Source: Ditylenchus dipsaci
Taxonomy: Eukaryota; Nematoda; Chromadorea; Rhabditida; Anguinidae
Assembly (NCBI GenBank): GCA_004194705.1
Contig: SADC01000066.1
Location: 248,001-312,000, forward strand
Direction: 5' to 3'
DNA length: 64,000 nt
The notes under the pieces are model-generated. The model was not told the origin of the DNA, did not search any database, and worked only from the letters and a program-made list of their open reading frames with translations. Below, one piece after another: positions 1 to 12,819 of the stretch (position 1 is its first letter; the number at the start of each line of letters is the position of its first letter). The translations under genes were made by a program, and so were the position numbers.

Positions 1-38
1 TCTATTTGCTCAAAGGAATTTCAACCCATTTTTTTAGT

Positions 39-2230
39 TTAACAGTCAAGCAAAACTTCTTTCCACACAATGTTTTTCACTTTATTTTTGCTGTCACATT
101 TCACTGCAACTTTGATAAACTGCCACGCCTTGCACGGGAAAATGCAACATATGTCATTCCGTGGGTAAACACAGGATCTGTCAGGTCAATTCCAACAAAA
201 TCGATTGTTTGGCCTTGACTTTTATTAATTGTCATGGCAAAGCATGGTTTAATAGGGAACATTTTTCCTGTATAGTGTAAAAATAAAAATTTGAGCTGGT
301 TAGTGCTACTTTTGGAATAAGGACATCTTTTCCGGCAAACTCGCCTTTCGAAATTTTACATTCCAGAATGTCTTTGTGGATAGTTTTTACCATTAGTCTC
401 GTACCATTGCTCAAAACGGTTGCCGGATTCAAATTTCTTGTGAGCATTACAGGACAACCCTTAGTCAATTTTAGTTCATGGGGTGGCAAACCCGATTCAT
501 TTAGCGAATGCAAAAATTCTGGTGGATATTCGATGTATGCTTTTGGCTGATCACTGTCAACACGATCGACGCTCAAAAATGTTGTCATTTTATGACCTTT
601 TTTTCTAACCTTTGAAGAATTTTATTGTTTATTGAAAAAACCTTTTCATTTGTTGGAGTCAAATGACTCTTTTTGACATTTCGAAAAAGTTGCCGGTAAA
701 GTGGCCGACTCGAAAAAGTTGCCGCGATACAATCTTCAGGAATTTCGACAAATTCATTTTCGTCGCATTTTAAGTCGCCGTTTCCCATTTTGAGAGTGAA
801 TTCGGCAAAATCAATTTGTTCTGGCACGTTGGCCTGGTCTGATTTGCCTTGCAAGGCACGCTAGTTTTCTTTCAGTCTGAAGACTTGGAAATGCTTCCAT
901 AGAGCCGAATGCTTGACTGAAAGGCTTACTAATTGTGCGCGTCCTGCACGCTCTTGAACTGGCAATATTTGACGAAAATCTCCGCCAATTATCATGATTT
1001 TTCCGCCAAATGGCAAATCATTTCGCATTAATTCTTTCAATTTTCTGTCGATTATCTCAATCGCATACTTTGGGACCATTGAAATTTCGTCAATGATGAA
1101 TACTTGAGCTTTGATAAGCTCTTTTCCAACTTTATTCTTCACTTTTGCATGCGATGTTGCATCTTTGTTAACATTGAAGGGCAGTCCGAATGTTTTGTGC
1201 ATGGTTCTGCCGTCTGGCAGCAAATTCGCCGCTATACCCATCAACTGGATGTCTTGTACTAATTCATGGAATTCCCAATTCTAATTGTTCTGAGTAGTAA
1301 AGGGCCAAGTTTTCGCACTTGAAAGGATGCGCCTTTTGTGCTCCATACCTATTGGGCATTTCAAAGAGAAGCCCATAGGTATAGGAGGGTGTTAAGCTCC
1401 GCCTTTTGACCCATACTATTGAGCACTATTTCAAAATATAGGTCAACAACATGTTTATATTTCGAAATGAACCTATTGGTATGGTCAAAAAGGGGCGGAG
1501 CTTGACACCCTCCCACCTATTGGATTCTCTTTGAAAGTGCGCCATAGTATGGGCACAAAGGCGGCATCCTTTGATATACAAAACTTGGTCCAGTACTACT
1601 GTTCTGTTTTATCCCATGCATTTTCATCTGCAAGCAGAAAATTATTGGCAATTTAATAGCATAATTAGCGAGTGATAGTCCGTTAACTTCCAGCTGTTTT
1701 TGAATTCCGCTTTCGCCATATTTTCTGCTTTGTGAGTATGAAGTCCTTTGTGAATGAAATCTTCACACATACTTTCTTTGAACAACTCCCATAATCGGGC
1801 AATATCAACGTCTCCGCCGTGATTAATAACAATTACGAACAGTTCTCTTAACATATGTGGCAAGCTGACTAAAGCTGCCTCTTCAAAATATTTGACCCAA
1901 TCGTCAATTGTGTCTAACAGTCTTCTGGCATTCCAGCCTCTTTAAACGTTTTATATATGCGATCTTCATATTTCAGAAGATCCTTCCAGCTTTCACATCC
2001 TTTTATGTGCAGAAGTAACGTTCTAAGATAGAACAATTCACCCATTTTTGGGCTGACCAAAAAACATGCGACCAAGGCATGGCTTCCAGCCACCCTTCTG
2101 ATGCCATTCCACATTGTTACTTTTGCTACTTTTTCCATAAGTGTAATGCTCAGATATGTCATGGTAATAATATTGCTTAGCGCTTGGATCACGCTTATTC
2201 AGTAAATAACCATCCTCAAAAACGAAAAGA
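39..2230 (-). pseudogene. Helitron PIF1-like helicase fragment, decayed
   Basis: This is the C-terminal helicase part of a Helitron rolling-circle transposase, which unwinds DNA during transposition. In minus-strand order I see a pre-helicase block at about 2215-1915 (KRDPSAKQYYYHDISEHY, then FYLRTLLLHIKG), a second block at 1863-1642, the Walker B motif DEISM with GGDFRQILPV (1244-861), the block YPPEF...LPPHELKL...MLTRNLNP (588-232), and the C-terminal motif NKSQGQT...[14 protein letters not shown] near 245-125. It ends near VWKEVLLDC with a stop at 39. The reading frame shifts several times, for example near 125, 588, 860 and 1640. I see no P-loop GKT between the MITE and the MGIAANLLPDG block. 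A MITE at 1295-1598 interrupts it. The Rep/HUH domain is absent. The identification is firm, and the copy is non-autonomous and broken. Confidence 0.88.
1295..1598. mobile_element. Palindromic MITE inserted in the Helitron helicase
   Basis: Inverted arms of about 100 bp face each other: the left begins GTAAAGGGCCAAGTTTT and the right arm reads GTACTGGACCAAGTTTT on the other strand. Inner parts also pair (AGGAGGGTGTTAAGCTCCGCC against GGCGGAGCTTGACACCCTCC). TA flanks each end, consistent with a TA target duplication, though the exact edge is uncertain. It lies between two helicase coding blocks and so is younger than the helicase. Confidence 0.75.
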
Positions 2231-5099
2231 CAAAATGATTTTACTCAAAAACCAAGAAAATACTGCCTTACAAATATTTGGAGTCGGATTTCGTGCTCAG
2301 CACGCAAAACTACCCTAAGAGTGTCCTACTTGATGTAATGAAAATATTCGAACAAATATTTGAACTCAAGCCAAACTACAGTTCTCGTGTCGAGACAAAT
2401 TCCATTTTTGAAATCTAAAAGTGAAAGGAATCTTGGTAAAATAGAAGTTTTCTAATAAAATAGCTTTCATAAAAATAGGGAGATGCCCCTCTTGGAACGC
2501 GAATTTTTCAACGTTCTTTTTTTTAATGATAGATGACATCTTGGGGAACACGATGAACTTGGCCGCAAAAGCGATTTTGCCCTTTATGACCTGTTTTTGA
2601 TCTTCAAAGTCAAAAAACTCGAAAAAAGAAGATTTTCAACCCCTAATTGTCAACTGCAAGGGACAAAAACTCGAATTTTTTCGCAGTAATCTTTAAAACT
2701 GAATTTTATAGATCCTCCGCCGTTTAAAGAGCTATCGAATGAGCAAAAATTTGATAAATAAAATACCTCCAGAAAAAAGATATAACTGGTGAAGCGGAAT
2801 GGCATGTATTAGCGTTACACACACACACAGCTGACCCAAATACTATATAGAGATACGTAAAATCGTGTAGCAAATCGAGTTTGGTAGACCAAACTACCGA
2901 TTTGCCTACCATAACACTAAACCCGGGGGGATGCCACCCCTACTCATGACCTCACCATTTTTAGTCGATATTGTTTTTTAATGTTTGGGTCATTTTTTTT
3001 GCTTGGATCATTTTTATATTTTTTTATTGTTTTTATATTGCTTCTTTAGGGGAGGTCATGGTGAACCTCACAATTGTAGAGTATTATTTTGCTTAGGCTT
3101 AGATACCAGCAAAAAGGGAATAGATAAGAAAATATTTATTTGTTAACATAATCCAAAATAAGTGCTAAGTATTGTGAAGCATATCAAAACATGTCTAGCT
3201 AGCGATTCTTGGGCCTGGCGGTGGAATGTGTAGTCTACTTGCTGTCTACAATTAGAAAAATAATAAAAAGTAGTGCTCGAGGACTATGACCTTCGGTCTG
3301 CTGAGCGTTTCTGATTTTTACATTTTATACCCTTATAGCCAAAATATAAATAAAAATACAAATTTAAAAAATCAAATGGTCAATTTGCCCCCATAAAGTC
3401 GTGGTCCCTTTAAGGAAGATAAATTTGCCTACTCATTGTTTCTCTGAGACTTTCCAACGCATCCTTGAGTTCCTTAGCGGATTCAGCGTATTCGTCCATT
3501 ACTCAATGCTAATAGTATTGCAACAGAATTTGAAGATGTCTAAAATAAAATATATTAAGCTACGTTCATTTACTGCGAATCCGCCTCCCCTCCGATTCTT
3601 TTGGGAATTACCGTACTTTCTCTATTAATCCGCCTTATTTCCTTCTCCTCCCCATACAGCCTCATTCCTCTTTTAAAAATTCAAAAAGGCGCCAATTTAA
3701 ATTATGAATTTTGACCAAAAAACCATGATAGCCTCCCGTGGGTCAAAGATTTTTTTTTGAGAAAGGGCTTCCAACCCTAAAGAAACTTTTCTATCGTTCT
3801 AAGCATGTTTCATGGTAGTTATTTGGTTTACGGGCCCACAAAGTATCAAATTTGGAAATCCATCAAAACTTTATCCTTACGAGCATTAGTCTTGTTATCA
3901 TTATCTGATGTGCTATGATTTAAAATGAATAAAATTTGTTCACCAACCATTTTTCATACAAAAATATGAAATTTCAAAATAAAACTGAATAAAAACTTAT
4001 TTGATACTTTGGGGGCCCTGAACCAAACAAGTACCTGTTTTATTACCTTAGAAATGGTTTAAACGTGATTCCGCGAGAAGGTCACATTGTGTACTCCGTC
4101 CAAATTTAGCAATTTTCAAAAGGTGCTCATCTGAAAATTTAAAATCTAAAATTGAAAAACAACCGATACCATCGTGTGAAGCATGAAATTCTGAACCATA
4201 ATATACCAATGTTGCAATCTGTCCTACTGGTGTTAAACTTTGGCGCTGTATGAAAGTGCATTTTTACAAGACTTTACGAAATCTCGAAGAACTCAAACGA
4301 AAAGTTGAAGATTTGTACTTTTGTCATGCATATTTGATGCCAAACAAACGCCTGGAGCCTCCTCTGTCGAATAAGACCGAAATCTCGTCAAGACCAAAGA
4401 AATTTAAAATGTTATGACCAAAAGAAATCCTACGCTAAGAATTGGCCACCCTGTACTTTTTACAGTAAAACTTATTTTGGGGTGCGGGGTTAGCGAGGTA
4501 TTGGCTAATCGAGTTGCCGGGTTATTGAAGGGCCAGTTCACCCTATTTCTCTACTGTCCAACCAAATTCAGCTTAAAGTGCCGTGTTATCGAAAGTGCCG
4601 GTTCACCGACGTTCGACTGTATCATGTAGCCTAGGATGTGAGCTGTTTTGATGGATTTCACAAATGTTACCTTCACTACAATGTTCTTGTTCCCTCTTGA
4701 TATAATGCCGCTTAGATCTTGTCTCCAGAAGCAAAGTGGTGAGCTGACCAGAATCTAATCTATAAAAACCGCTTATTTAAAAGACAGTCTTTGTATGCTG
4801 TTCACGCTTAATTTAATGACGCTCAAGAGAGCTACCAAAAAGTGTCGTTAAATCGAGCGTCGTTGAACAGAGCAAAAAATATTCAAGCTTAGAGCTTTTC
4901 CCGATTGTCGTCATGAAAGACGTTTCTAAAAGACGTGAAATACGTAATCTTAAAATTTTGAAATATGTAAATTTTCTCAAAACATCGACATTTGCTATAT
5001 TTCAGCAAAAAATACTATTTATCTAATGCTCGTTACTCTTTCAAATAGAATTTTGACAAAAAAAACTGTAAAATATATATGGCTCAAATCGAAAAGACC
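2231..5099. other. Intergenic, repeat debris
   Basis: I found no gene here. A weak inverted repeat lies at 3818-4035 (TTTACGGGCCCACAAAGTAT against ATACTTTGGGGGCCCTGAAC). A (CA)n block followed by CAGCTGACCCAAATAC at 2818-2850 recurs inverted at about 56845-56885. The end of a pogo-like element reads CGACGTTCGACTG on the plus strand near 4611. The rest looks like old repeat remains. Confidence 0.5.
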
Positions 5100-6218
5100 G
5101 TCGAAATTATTGAATCTCCCGTCATATTTTTAAAACTTTTAGTTCTTAAAAAAAATTTCGCACCTACATGTAGCTGTAAATGTCTCTAGTTTTTAATGAG
5201 CTATTAACTGGCTGAAAACAATATTGAAAAGTGGGCGAACAATTCATTTTGAAAAAATAGGTGAAGCTTTAAAAACTCAATTTTGCACCCAATTTTTTAA
5301 TACTGTTTTAGGCAGGGCAAGAGGGGGGAGTTTATTCGACCGAAAAACCCAAGTGCAGCCCCCCCCCCCCTCCTCCGAAGAGTATGAGTTCTCTAGCCGT
5401 AGACCCCCAAGAGTATTCGTTCTCTGATGATTTTTAGGCTTAGAGAACTCATACTCTTTGCGCAGGGATGCACTCGGGGTGCTATCTTATTCGACAACCT
5501 GAAAGTTCAAGAACCGGATTACTCCTCAGAGGCAAATTCAACAACTGCATACCGTATTCTCTCTAATAATCCCACTGTGGGATTATTTTTCAATCTCCGA
5601 AAAATCTCGAAATTGTCAATGAAAAATGGCCCTAACTCTGAAATCCTAGTCAAAAAATCGGGGGTGTGGGATTATTAGAGATGTGGGATTATTAGAGCGA
5701 ATACGGTATTCAAAGAGAGAGTAATTTTAAACACTCGGATATTTCAACAGAGTGAAATTCAATAGTCGGATAGTTTAACAAAGTGATATTCAAAACCCGG
5801 AAAATTCAACTGAGAAATTTTGGTTTAATCGGGGAATTAGACCGAATGCTGACCTTTTTGCAAAAACTTGGTATAATGTCTGACTGCTGAATTTTACTTT
5901 GCTCGATAATCCGACTGTGGAATATTATTCTGTTTAATTATCCGCTTTTGAATTACTCGTTGATGGATTATTCGCTTTTTGAATAATCCACTGTTGAATT
6001 ATCTGCTTTTTGAATATGCAGTTGTTGAATTTGCATCTGATGAATTATCCGGTTTTCGAATTTTGCGGTTGTTGCATAGATCCCTGTCTTTAGTTAGTTG
6101 ATAGCTAATTTAAAACTAGAGATTCAGGGCTACATGCTCGTTCAAATAATTAATAAAATTGAAAAGTAAAGTACGAGAACAAAAATTTTAAAATTTCGAC
6201 GGGAGATTTAATGATTGA
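5100..6218. repeat. Foldback element with short-repeat arms and nested MITE
   Basis: The outer ends pair (CGAAATTATTGAATCTCCCG at 5102 against the complement of GACGGGAGATTTAATGATTG at 6198). Inside, the right arm (about 5710-6060) is an array of roughly 24-26 bp units of the type TTGAATTATCCGCTTTTTGA. The short left counterpart (AATTCAACAACTGCAT near 5535) is truncated by a nested MITE at 5550. The right array has more units than the left, so the arms are asymmetric. Confidence 0.6.
5550..5708. mobile_element. Mariner-type MITE, TACCGTATT family
   Basis: Perfect ends TACCGTATTC and GAATACGGTA with an inner CTCTAATAATCCCAC pairing with GTGGGATTATTAGAG. TA at both ends fits a Tc1/mariner-like TA target. 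It is nested in the 5100-6218 foldback. Related copies lie at 8362, 12241, 21095, 29549, 34285, 41634 and 52024. Confidence 0.8.
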
Positions 6219-6254
6219 TGGGTGTTTTCACCTGCAGCCAAATATATTAGGTTG

Positions 6255-6475
6255 TCTGGAAACTTCGTGTGCTTTTTTAAAAATAACTTTTTGTGACATT
6301 CTGTTTTTTTCTATAGATTTTTAGACTATTTTCTATAAGTTGACCACTCATTTTGTAGCCTAGATTCTTAGCTACAAAATAAGGGGGTAGATTTTAAAAA
6401 ACAATTTTTAAATTTATAGAGAAAACAGAACGCCAGAAAAAGTTTTTAAAAAAAGCGCACGGACTTTCCGGACCC
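6255..6475. repeat. Palindromic repeat
   Basis: GGAAACTTCGTGTGCTTTTTTA at the left pairs with TAAAAAAAGCGCACGGACTTTCC at the right. The centre carries TTTTGTAGCCTAGATTCTTAGCTACAAAAT, an imperfect palindrome of a type seen in many other elements of this window. A pogo-like end (GTTAAATCGAGCGTCGACTG) follows near 6665-6686. Confidence 0.6.
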
Positions 6476-6890
6476 GAAATGAAGACAAATATTATACACA
6501 TACCCTACTTTACATTTGTAGTCAGTGGTTTGAAAAAAAATAAGGATAGAGATTTTTAGGCGCTACTGTAATACGTAATGCGCTACTGTCCGCCAATCGC
6601 AAATATCGCCATATTGTCGTTCAATCGAGCGTCACTTTTACATTTGGGACCAGCCAAAGTGTTCGTTAAATCGAGCGTCGACTGCACATCTATTTTATGA
6701 ATTCCTTTTTTTATCTATATCTTATCCAAGTTTTGATTTACATAAACTAATTTTTGATAAAAGCCTGTTATGACTATGTAGCAGAGGGATTGATTTGTTC
6801 TTCTTAAACTTGACTTAATTTGGTTCTTTAGATAAGTAGCAAAAACTTTTTGCTTGGATATTAACATAATTAACATAATATTAAAGAAAT

Positions 6891-6909
6891 TTTTCAGCGT
6901 CAAGCACAA
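6891..6909 (+). promoter_or_regulatory. Probable spliced-leader trans-splice acceptor, BTBD9-like gene A
   Basis: TTTTCAG ends 12 nt before the ATG at 6910, leaving the leader CGTCAAGCACAA. The paralogue at 14705 has the same arrangement, with a 12-nt leader ending in the same AAGCACAA. The upstream stretch is AT-rich and no upstream coding exon is visible. A cis 5'-UTR intron is the alternative. Confidence 0.5.
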
Positions 6910-9900
6910 ATGGCTGAATTTGACAATGATGACTGGGAAGACTATGATCCACAAGTTTTGCTACATCCTAGGCCATTTAGAGAAAATGGACATCCGCCTA
7001 TCCCACCACTGGTTGGCGTTTCAATTTGTTTGAAAAAATAGGTCTTCTTAACCTTTTTACTTTGAAATACATTCCCTATGGCAACAACGGCTTTGGTGCC
7101 AACATGAGACCAGAATTCAGTTCAAGATATAGCAGAGCAGGAAGGTTTGGTGATGATGTGAATTTGGTGAGAAAATTTAAAAAAGTGAAAAACTCAGAAA
7201 TATGATTTTACGACTTAATAAAGCTGTCACCCCTCTGAGCGCTGAGCTAAAAATAACTCACCCCTGTCTAATAACTCACCCTCTCATTAGAGTTATTTTT
7301 GTTTTGATAAAAAAAAATTTGATTTAAAAAAAATTGCGAAGATAGGCTTTTTTTTTTGCTTTAAATGGGCACATCAGCTCGTTACAGTGAAAATAAAGGC
7401 GATGCCCAGCAATATTTTAAAAAGTGCCTGTTTTCACTTGCTCTGCGCTAACTCTGACATGGATTTCCTTATGCTACTTTTTAAAAACTAAGCAGAAAAC
7501 TTTTTTTTCTAACTATCAAACTTTTAGACGGATATTCAGCTTGATTTCTAACAAAATTAAATTCTAGGCCTTGTTTGTTAGAAACCGAGAAATCCGCACA
7601 GAAGTTCAATGATTAGGAGAAATTTTTGAATTCCCGGGCAGCACCGTTATTAGCGCGGGCATGCCTTTTTAAACAAGATGTGCTGATTCCCGAAATTTAA
7701 TTTGACCTGACGAAAGCGTGATATTTGATAAAACAGGTCACTGCCAGTGAAAAAGCCGATGTGAAGTAAAAGTAAGAAATGAGCATCGGGGGAGGGAGGA
7801 TATGCAACCGACTTTTGCCGATTATTTTGGAAAGTTGATATGAGAGGTTGGTGGTTTAAAAAAAAAAGAGTGTTAAAAAATTTTTGATAGCATCTGCTTT
7901 GGTAAAAAAAAACTCACAACCTGCTCAGAGAAAGGCGGAAAAATAAAACACCCAAGTGAGCTATTATAGAAAATACGATATTTGTTTTTTGATAGCTACA
8001 TAGTAGCTGGAAGAGCTTAGAAAAAGCTTGCTGAGGTATGGCCAAATGTGCACTCGGGCCTTTTTTGGTTAACTGTGAACAAGGTTCAAACATCTGCTAA
8101 GTGATTTTCATGCCCTAAAACAGAAAAAAAAACTCCAAGACTCCTCCATTCCAAGTAACCAAGCCTTTTGCGCCCCCGAAGGAGGGCTCAGCTTCAGTTT
8201 AGCCGTAAATTAATTTTGGCACTCCAACTTCTATCTCGGAGAAAGCAATTTTTCAAATTATGTTTTTGGATTCGGCTTTCTTCAGAAATTTTAGTTACTA
8301 GTTCGCATCAGAAAAAAAAATATTGAAATGGATGAAATTGAAATGTGAAAATTATTAACCACCGTATTTCCTCTAATAAGAGCCCATGGCGCTTATTTTT
8401 CAAACCACCAAAATCTGAAATTTTTGGTGACGATCTCAAGATTTTTCGGTGAAATTTCCAAATATAAAAAGTGCAATCGGTAGAGCTCGTAGGAGCTAAG
8501 AAATGCATCAAACAGCTTTGAAAAATATTCGAAAAATATTAAAATATTGAGATATAGGTGTTAAAAGTTGGGGTTGGTGCTCATTAGAGCATAGGCGCTT
8601 TTTAGAGAAAATATGGTAATTCAAGACCTCGAAAATTAAAAAAAATGAACTGCCTAATGACTAGATTTTTCAAAATGAGGGCGTCAACTTTATTTCTAAA
8701 ATTGTATTTTCGGTGCTCCGTACTCAAAAATCGACATTCTGTTAATTTTCTGAAAAGATATATTTTTTTAGCAAAAATCGATATCTGAAGAGCAAATTGT
8801 CACTAAAAGAGCTGATGCATTGAAGGAAAAATCAAGTAGCATTTTATTCAGAGCATTTCTGGTCCGAAAAAAAAGTTTTTAAGGTTTCATCAAAAGAACC
8901 AAGACGCTTATCGATGACATCAGCAAACTGCATGACAACAATGACATGAGCGATGTGGTCTTGATAGCTGAAGGCGAGCGATTCCCGGCTCACAAGTTAT
9001 TGCTGTCTATTCGCAGCAATTACTTCAAGTAAGTTCAACGATTTTGTAGTTTCATTTAGGCCAACTTGACCCCTCGGCAAAATTAGAATTTCTAAAAAAG
9101 GTTGGGGAGGCAAACGGAAAAAGCCTTTAAATTTTGCTAGTCGTCCAAACTCTTTTGAGTTTTTGACGTAAAAAAATTTCACCAAGCAAATCTGAAATTC
9201 AGTATATCTGATTCGGTAAGAAAACTAGGTTCTTATTCTTTATTGGGATTCCACCTAAAATAGGTATCTTCTTAACTATTTTTTTGATCTATTTTTTACA
9301 TTTTCACTTTTCAAAATTTTTCGCTCTGACCTCCGGCATCTTTCTTTGTCACCTAATTTTCAGCCTTCTCATAAAATAAGAATCGAAAATGAACCAAAAA
9401 GGGAATCAAAAAAACTTTTTTAGGTGGGTCCCAATAAACGATAAGAACCGAAAACTACTCTTAGAAGTATTATTTCATTGTCATATTGAAAATTGTTCTA
9501 GCAAACTATGTATTCGAATGAAAAAGTATTGACTTATTTGAACATTTGTTGCCTTGAGAGAAATTTTGAATATGACAGTTCATTCTCACTTTCAATAGCA
9601 GTTTAACATGCCAATTGGGTACGCTGATAACGAATTCAATGATAAGATTTCAGATTTGCTTTGTAAAAAGTTTTTACGTCAAAAACGCGAAAGAGTTCGG
9701 ACGACTAGCAAACGTCAAAGGCCTTTTTCATCTTGCTTCGCCTAACTTTTTTCGGAAATTTTTTCGTCAGAAAGATGAGGAGTCCGACCAAACTACAAAA
9801 TTACAGAGCTTATCTTTTAATTTAATTATTTCTTAAGAGCGATGTTTTGTACGGGTTTACGAGAATCTACTGAGAAGGGAGTTACTTTGATGGACACTCC

Positions 9901-11931
9901 TGCTAAGCCTTTTTCTCTGCTTTTGCAATATGTTTACACAGGACAAATGCAGTTGCAGACAGCTGATTATCAACAAACCTTGGAGGTCTTTGCTTTGGCT
10001 CACAAATACGAGTTTCCAGTCTTGCAGGAGCAGATTGTGGAACATCTTCAGGTGAACTATTTGAAAATCCCTTTTTTGTTAGCTTTTTCAAAATTAAATA
10101 AGCTCCTGCATTGAAATATAGCTGCGGACTTCAGTTCAATTTTTAATAGGTCAGCTAAAAATGGTGGGCACTAAAAAAACAAAAAAAGCTGATTAGAGTC
10201 CAGAGCCGTGCTATCAAGATGCGAGAGCAAGTAAAGAACAACATCCACTCGGGTCAAGAACGCTCCTAGTCCAACCTCCAACATGAATCTAGGTAAATTG
10301 GTCATCGATCAATTCGTCGGCATTCTTGTCAGTCTCAGTTTTACCGTGTAAATTGAGTTAATCAGAATGGCCTTTTTCCTAATCCTAATATAAACCCTAT
10401 CATTGGTAAATAGAAAAGGCGCTATGGCCAAAGGCCGCCTCTGATTGCTCCTTAACTGTGTTGCACATTTTGAGTGGCCACCTGGATACTGCCTAGGTAC
10501 CACCACCTGAGTGGCTCCTCTTGGTACTTCCCCTTTGGCTACCACCTCTTAATCGTACTTACCTGGATACCGGCTCCCGGGTACCCCCACCTGGGTAACA
10601 CCTACAGAGTACAGTCAAACCTCGATATAACGCCACCCTCGATATCTAACTTGAAACAGTGCATTCTTTAAAGGGGCATGCTCACGCTAATAAGAGGTGG
10701 TGCCCGGGAATTCAAAATTTTTCCTGTACGGATTTTTCAACTTGGTTTCTAACCAAACCATACCTAAATTGAATTCTAGGCCTTGTTTTGTTAGAAACCA
10801 ATTTGAAAAATTCTAACAGAAGTTCAACGATTAGGAAAAAATTTTGAATTCCCGGGCACCACCTCTTATTAGCGTGGGCATGCCGCTTTAACCTCTAAAG
10901 TCAGTAATAAAAAAAGATTTTGGAGGAGCATATTATATATACTGAAGTGAAAGACACTAAAGGGATATTGGTTAATTATGAATCTAAGACAATTTCTTGG
11001 TCTTTAACACAATGCTAATAAATTGAAAAAATTTATGAAAAAATTTGATTTTAAGGCAATTCTGGATGTCGACAACATCTGCGGCATTTACTCTAGTGCT
11101 GAATTGTTTTCCTCTCAGCACTTGCTGGACAGTTGCATCAGTTTTTTGAAGAGATTCAAGTATGGTATATCCTCTAAGGTTTTTTTTTCTCAATTTTAAC
11201 CGTGATAATAAAATAAAAAATTGTGATTAAGCATTTTCTCAACTTCTCACTGAATGTTCTGAAGGTGATCGTGGAAAAAGTGGATTGGTCTGGCCGTGAG
11301 GAAGTTATGATCGAGAACTTCAAACGCTGGATCATAGCTAATATTGAGCAGGCGAGTGTTTGGTATTTTCAAATGTTTTCATGGAGAGTATGCATAGGCG
11401 TACCCAGAGGGGGACTAGCCGAGCTATGCCCTCCCCCACCGTCCGAAAATCCCGCGTATGCCTATGAGCAAGTGTTTAGAATGCTAGTTTCTGTAATCAT
11501 GAGCCTAAAAAGATTTGCTAAAAAAATTTGAAATGTGGCTGAGCATTTTTATTGTTAATTATCAATTATAATGGTAGCGGTTTTCATAGCTTTTGATATA
11601 TTTTAGTATTGACATTTTTCAATTTACTTGATTATTTGTTTTTTGGTATAAATTAGTCAAAATCCCGTATGAAAAATCTCGACAATTTTGAAAATTATTG
11701 AGAGGACATTACACTTGCTTTTAGGGGAGGGCGAGGGGCCTAGTGCAAGGGCCTAGTGGCAGTAGTGTGAAAAAATTAATTAAACAATGCAAAGCCTATT
11801 TACAGATTGAAAAAGTGCGTCCAATCATCGAATCAAAGCAACTAGAGCTGGTTCAAATAGGCCAAAATCTGCATTTGGTCAAGACTTATGGAGTGATTTT
11901 GAAACAAGATTCAAATGCTGCCTCCAAATAA
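6910..11931 (+). CDS. BTBD9-like BTB-BACK protein, paralogue A
   Basis: The product resembles the BTB and BACK domains of BTBD9 (HPO-9-like), a family thought to act as substrate adaptors for Cul3 ubiquitin ligase. Exons by frame and splice sites: 6910-7011 (acidic MAEFDNDDWEDYDP start), an uncertain Gly/Arg-rich exon ending 7166, 8772-8835, 8884-9028 (BTB start, DMSDVVLIAEGERFPAHK), 9838-10051 (BTB core, YFKAMFCTGLRES to EQIVEHLQ), 11056-11178, 11232-11351 and 11806-11931 (BACK). All exons from 8772 on are mutually in phase. The intron after 11351 starts GCGAGT, so it would be GC-AG. The C-terminal discoidin domains of full-length BTBD9 are absent. AATAAA lies at 12099. The acceptor of exon 2 is not clear, so the N-terminal part is least certain. 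Confidence 0.82.
7540..7690. repeat. Half copy of the 10668-10890 MITE
   Basis: The stretch TTCTAGGCCTTGTTTGTTAG through GAATTCCCGGGCAGC to GCGCGGGCATGCC matches the right half of the palindrome at 10668-10890. It sits in an intron of BTBD9-like gene A. Confidence 0.6.
8362..8618. mobile_element. TACCGTATT-family MITE, decayed
   Basis: Left end ACCGTATTTCCTCTAATAAG and right end TTTTAGAGAAAATATGGTA are degenerate inverted ends of the same family as 5550-5708. It lies in an intron of BTBD9-like gene A. Confidence 0.6.
9040..9802. repeat. Long palindromic element in the BTB intron of gene A
   Basis: The left arm (from GATTTTGTAGTTTCATTTAG, with GACTAG-type CTAGTCGTCCAAACTC inside) pairs with the right arm (GAGTTCGGACGACTAG to AACTACAAAATTAC). 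A second pairing lies nearer the centre (AAACTAGGTTCTTAT against ATAAGAACCGAAAACT). It splits the two BTB-domain exons; paralogue B has only a 47-nt intron here. Confidence 0.7.
10440..10610. repeat. Degenerate GGTACC-type minisatellite
   Basis: Imperfect tandem units around CCACCTGGATACC and GGTACCACCACCTGAGTGG. On the minus strand the units resemble the GAGTACCCAG-type array at 48235-48560. A pogo-like terminus (CAGTCAAACCTCGATATAAC) follows at about 10613 and has no visible partner. Confidence 0.55.
10668..10890. mobile_element. Palindromic MITE
   Basis: GGCATGCTCACGCTAATAAG at the left pairs with TTATTAGCGTGGGCATGCC at the right. Both arms contain the CCCGGGAATTCAAAATTTTT motif and its complement. 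It lies in an intron of BTBD9-like gene A and is related to the half copy at 7540. Confidence 0.75.
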
Positions 11932-12098
11932 GCCGTTCTTTGCTTTCAATGCTGCAGCAATGATTCAGAAGAAAAAGTATTAGAAATCAACTAGTCACAT
12001 GTAAAACAAATTTGCAAAAAAAGTTTGATGTGACTCATTTTTTCACTATTGTATAAAATAATTACTTGACTTCTTTAGAAATCGTAATCTTGATTACT

Positions 12099-12104
12099 AA
12101 TAAA
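12099..12104 (+). terminator. Poly(A) signal of BTBD9-like gene A
   Basis: AATAAA lies 168 nt after the stop codon at 11931. No nearer AATAAA is seen. Confidence 0.45.
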
Positions 12105-12240
12105 GATCACGTTATCGACTTTTTTATGAGTCATCAAAAATCATATTTAACACTCTGGTGTCCATGCGTGAACTTTTGTTCCTACTGGTGCAAAATTTCA
12201 TGCTGAACACGATAATCAAAATTTTTTTGGAAAAAGATAC

Positions 12241-12482
12241 TACCGTAAATCTTCTAATATAAGACCCCCTGTGATTCAAAATCGTGTTCTTGGCATTGTA
12301 TTTTTGACCCAATTTTTGAAGACTTCTCTCATACAAGTTACCATTCATCTTGTAGCTAGTGAGATCAGCTACAAAATAGTTGGTAATTTTCCCGACAGCG
12401 ATCTTGGAAAATAGGTCAAAAACACAATGCCACAAACACGTTTTTTGGATTTAGGGGGGGGGGGGTTTATATATTAGAAGTC
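12241..12482. mobile_element. TACCGTA-type MITE between the BTB genes
   Basis: TACCGTAAATCTTCTAATAT at the left, TATATTAGAAGT at the right. An inner AAAATCGTGTTCTTGGCATTG pairs with CAATGCCACAAACACG. The right end has lost its final ACGGTA, and a run of G precedes it. Confidence 0.6.
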
Positions 12483-12819
12483 ACGCAGGTCGCAGGTCAC
12501 TTGCCCTCTTATAACCATCCAAGTCAAGACTTCTGCTCATGTCACTTCAAAAATACAGATCTTGCTAATTTGGGACTTTATTTTGACCTATTGTTTGATT
12601 TTTATGACAACTAAAACAAAAAATGGAGTCATTTTTCAGAAACGTTAGTAGTAGTTAAATCCGCAAAAATATGAAAAGCCATTTTCAAAATAAAAGTTTG
12701 TCTGATTTGAAAGAGCGGAGAAATTTGTTTTGAAAAATGCTTCAAAGTATAATGAAACAGCTTTCTAGAGTGTTTTGCTAGAGTCTCGAAAAATTTCGAA
12801 AAAGATTTAGACAGATAAT

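Noticed and set aside
2818..2850. (CA)n tract as a regulatory or Z-DNA site
   Set aside because: It belongs to a dispersed repeat that recurs inverted near 56845.
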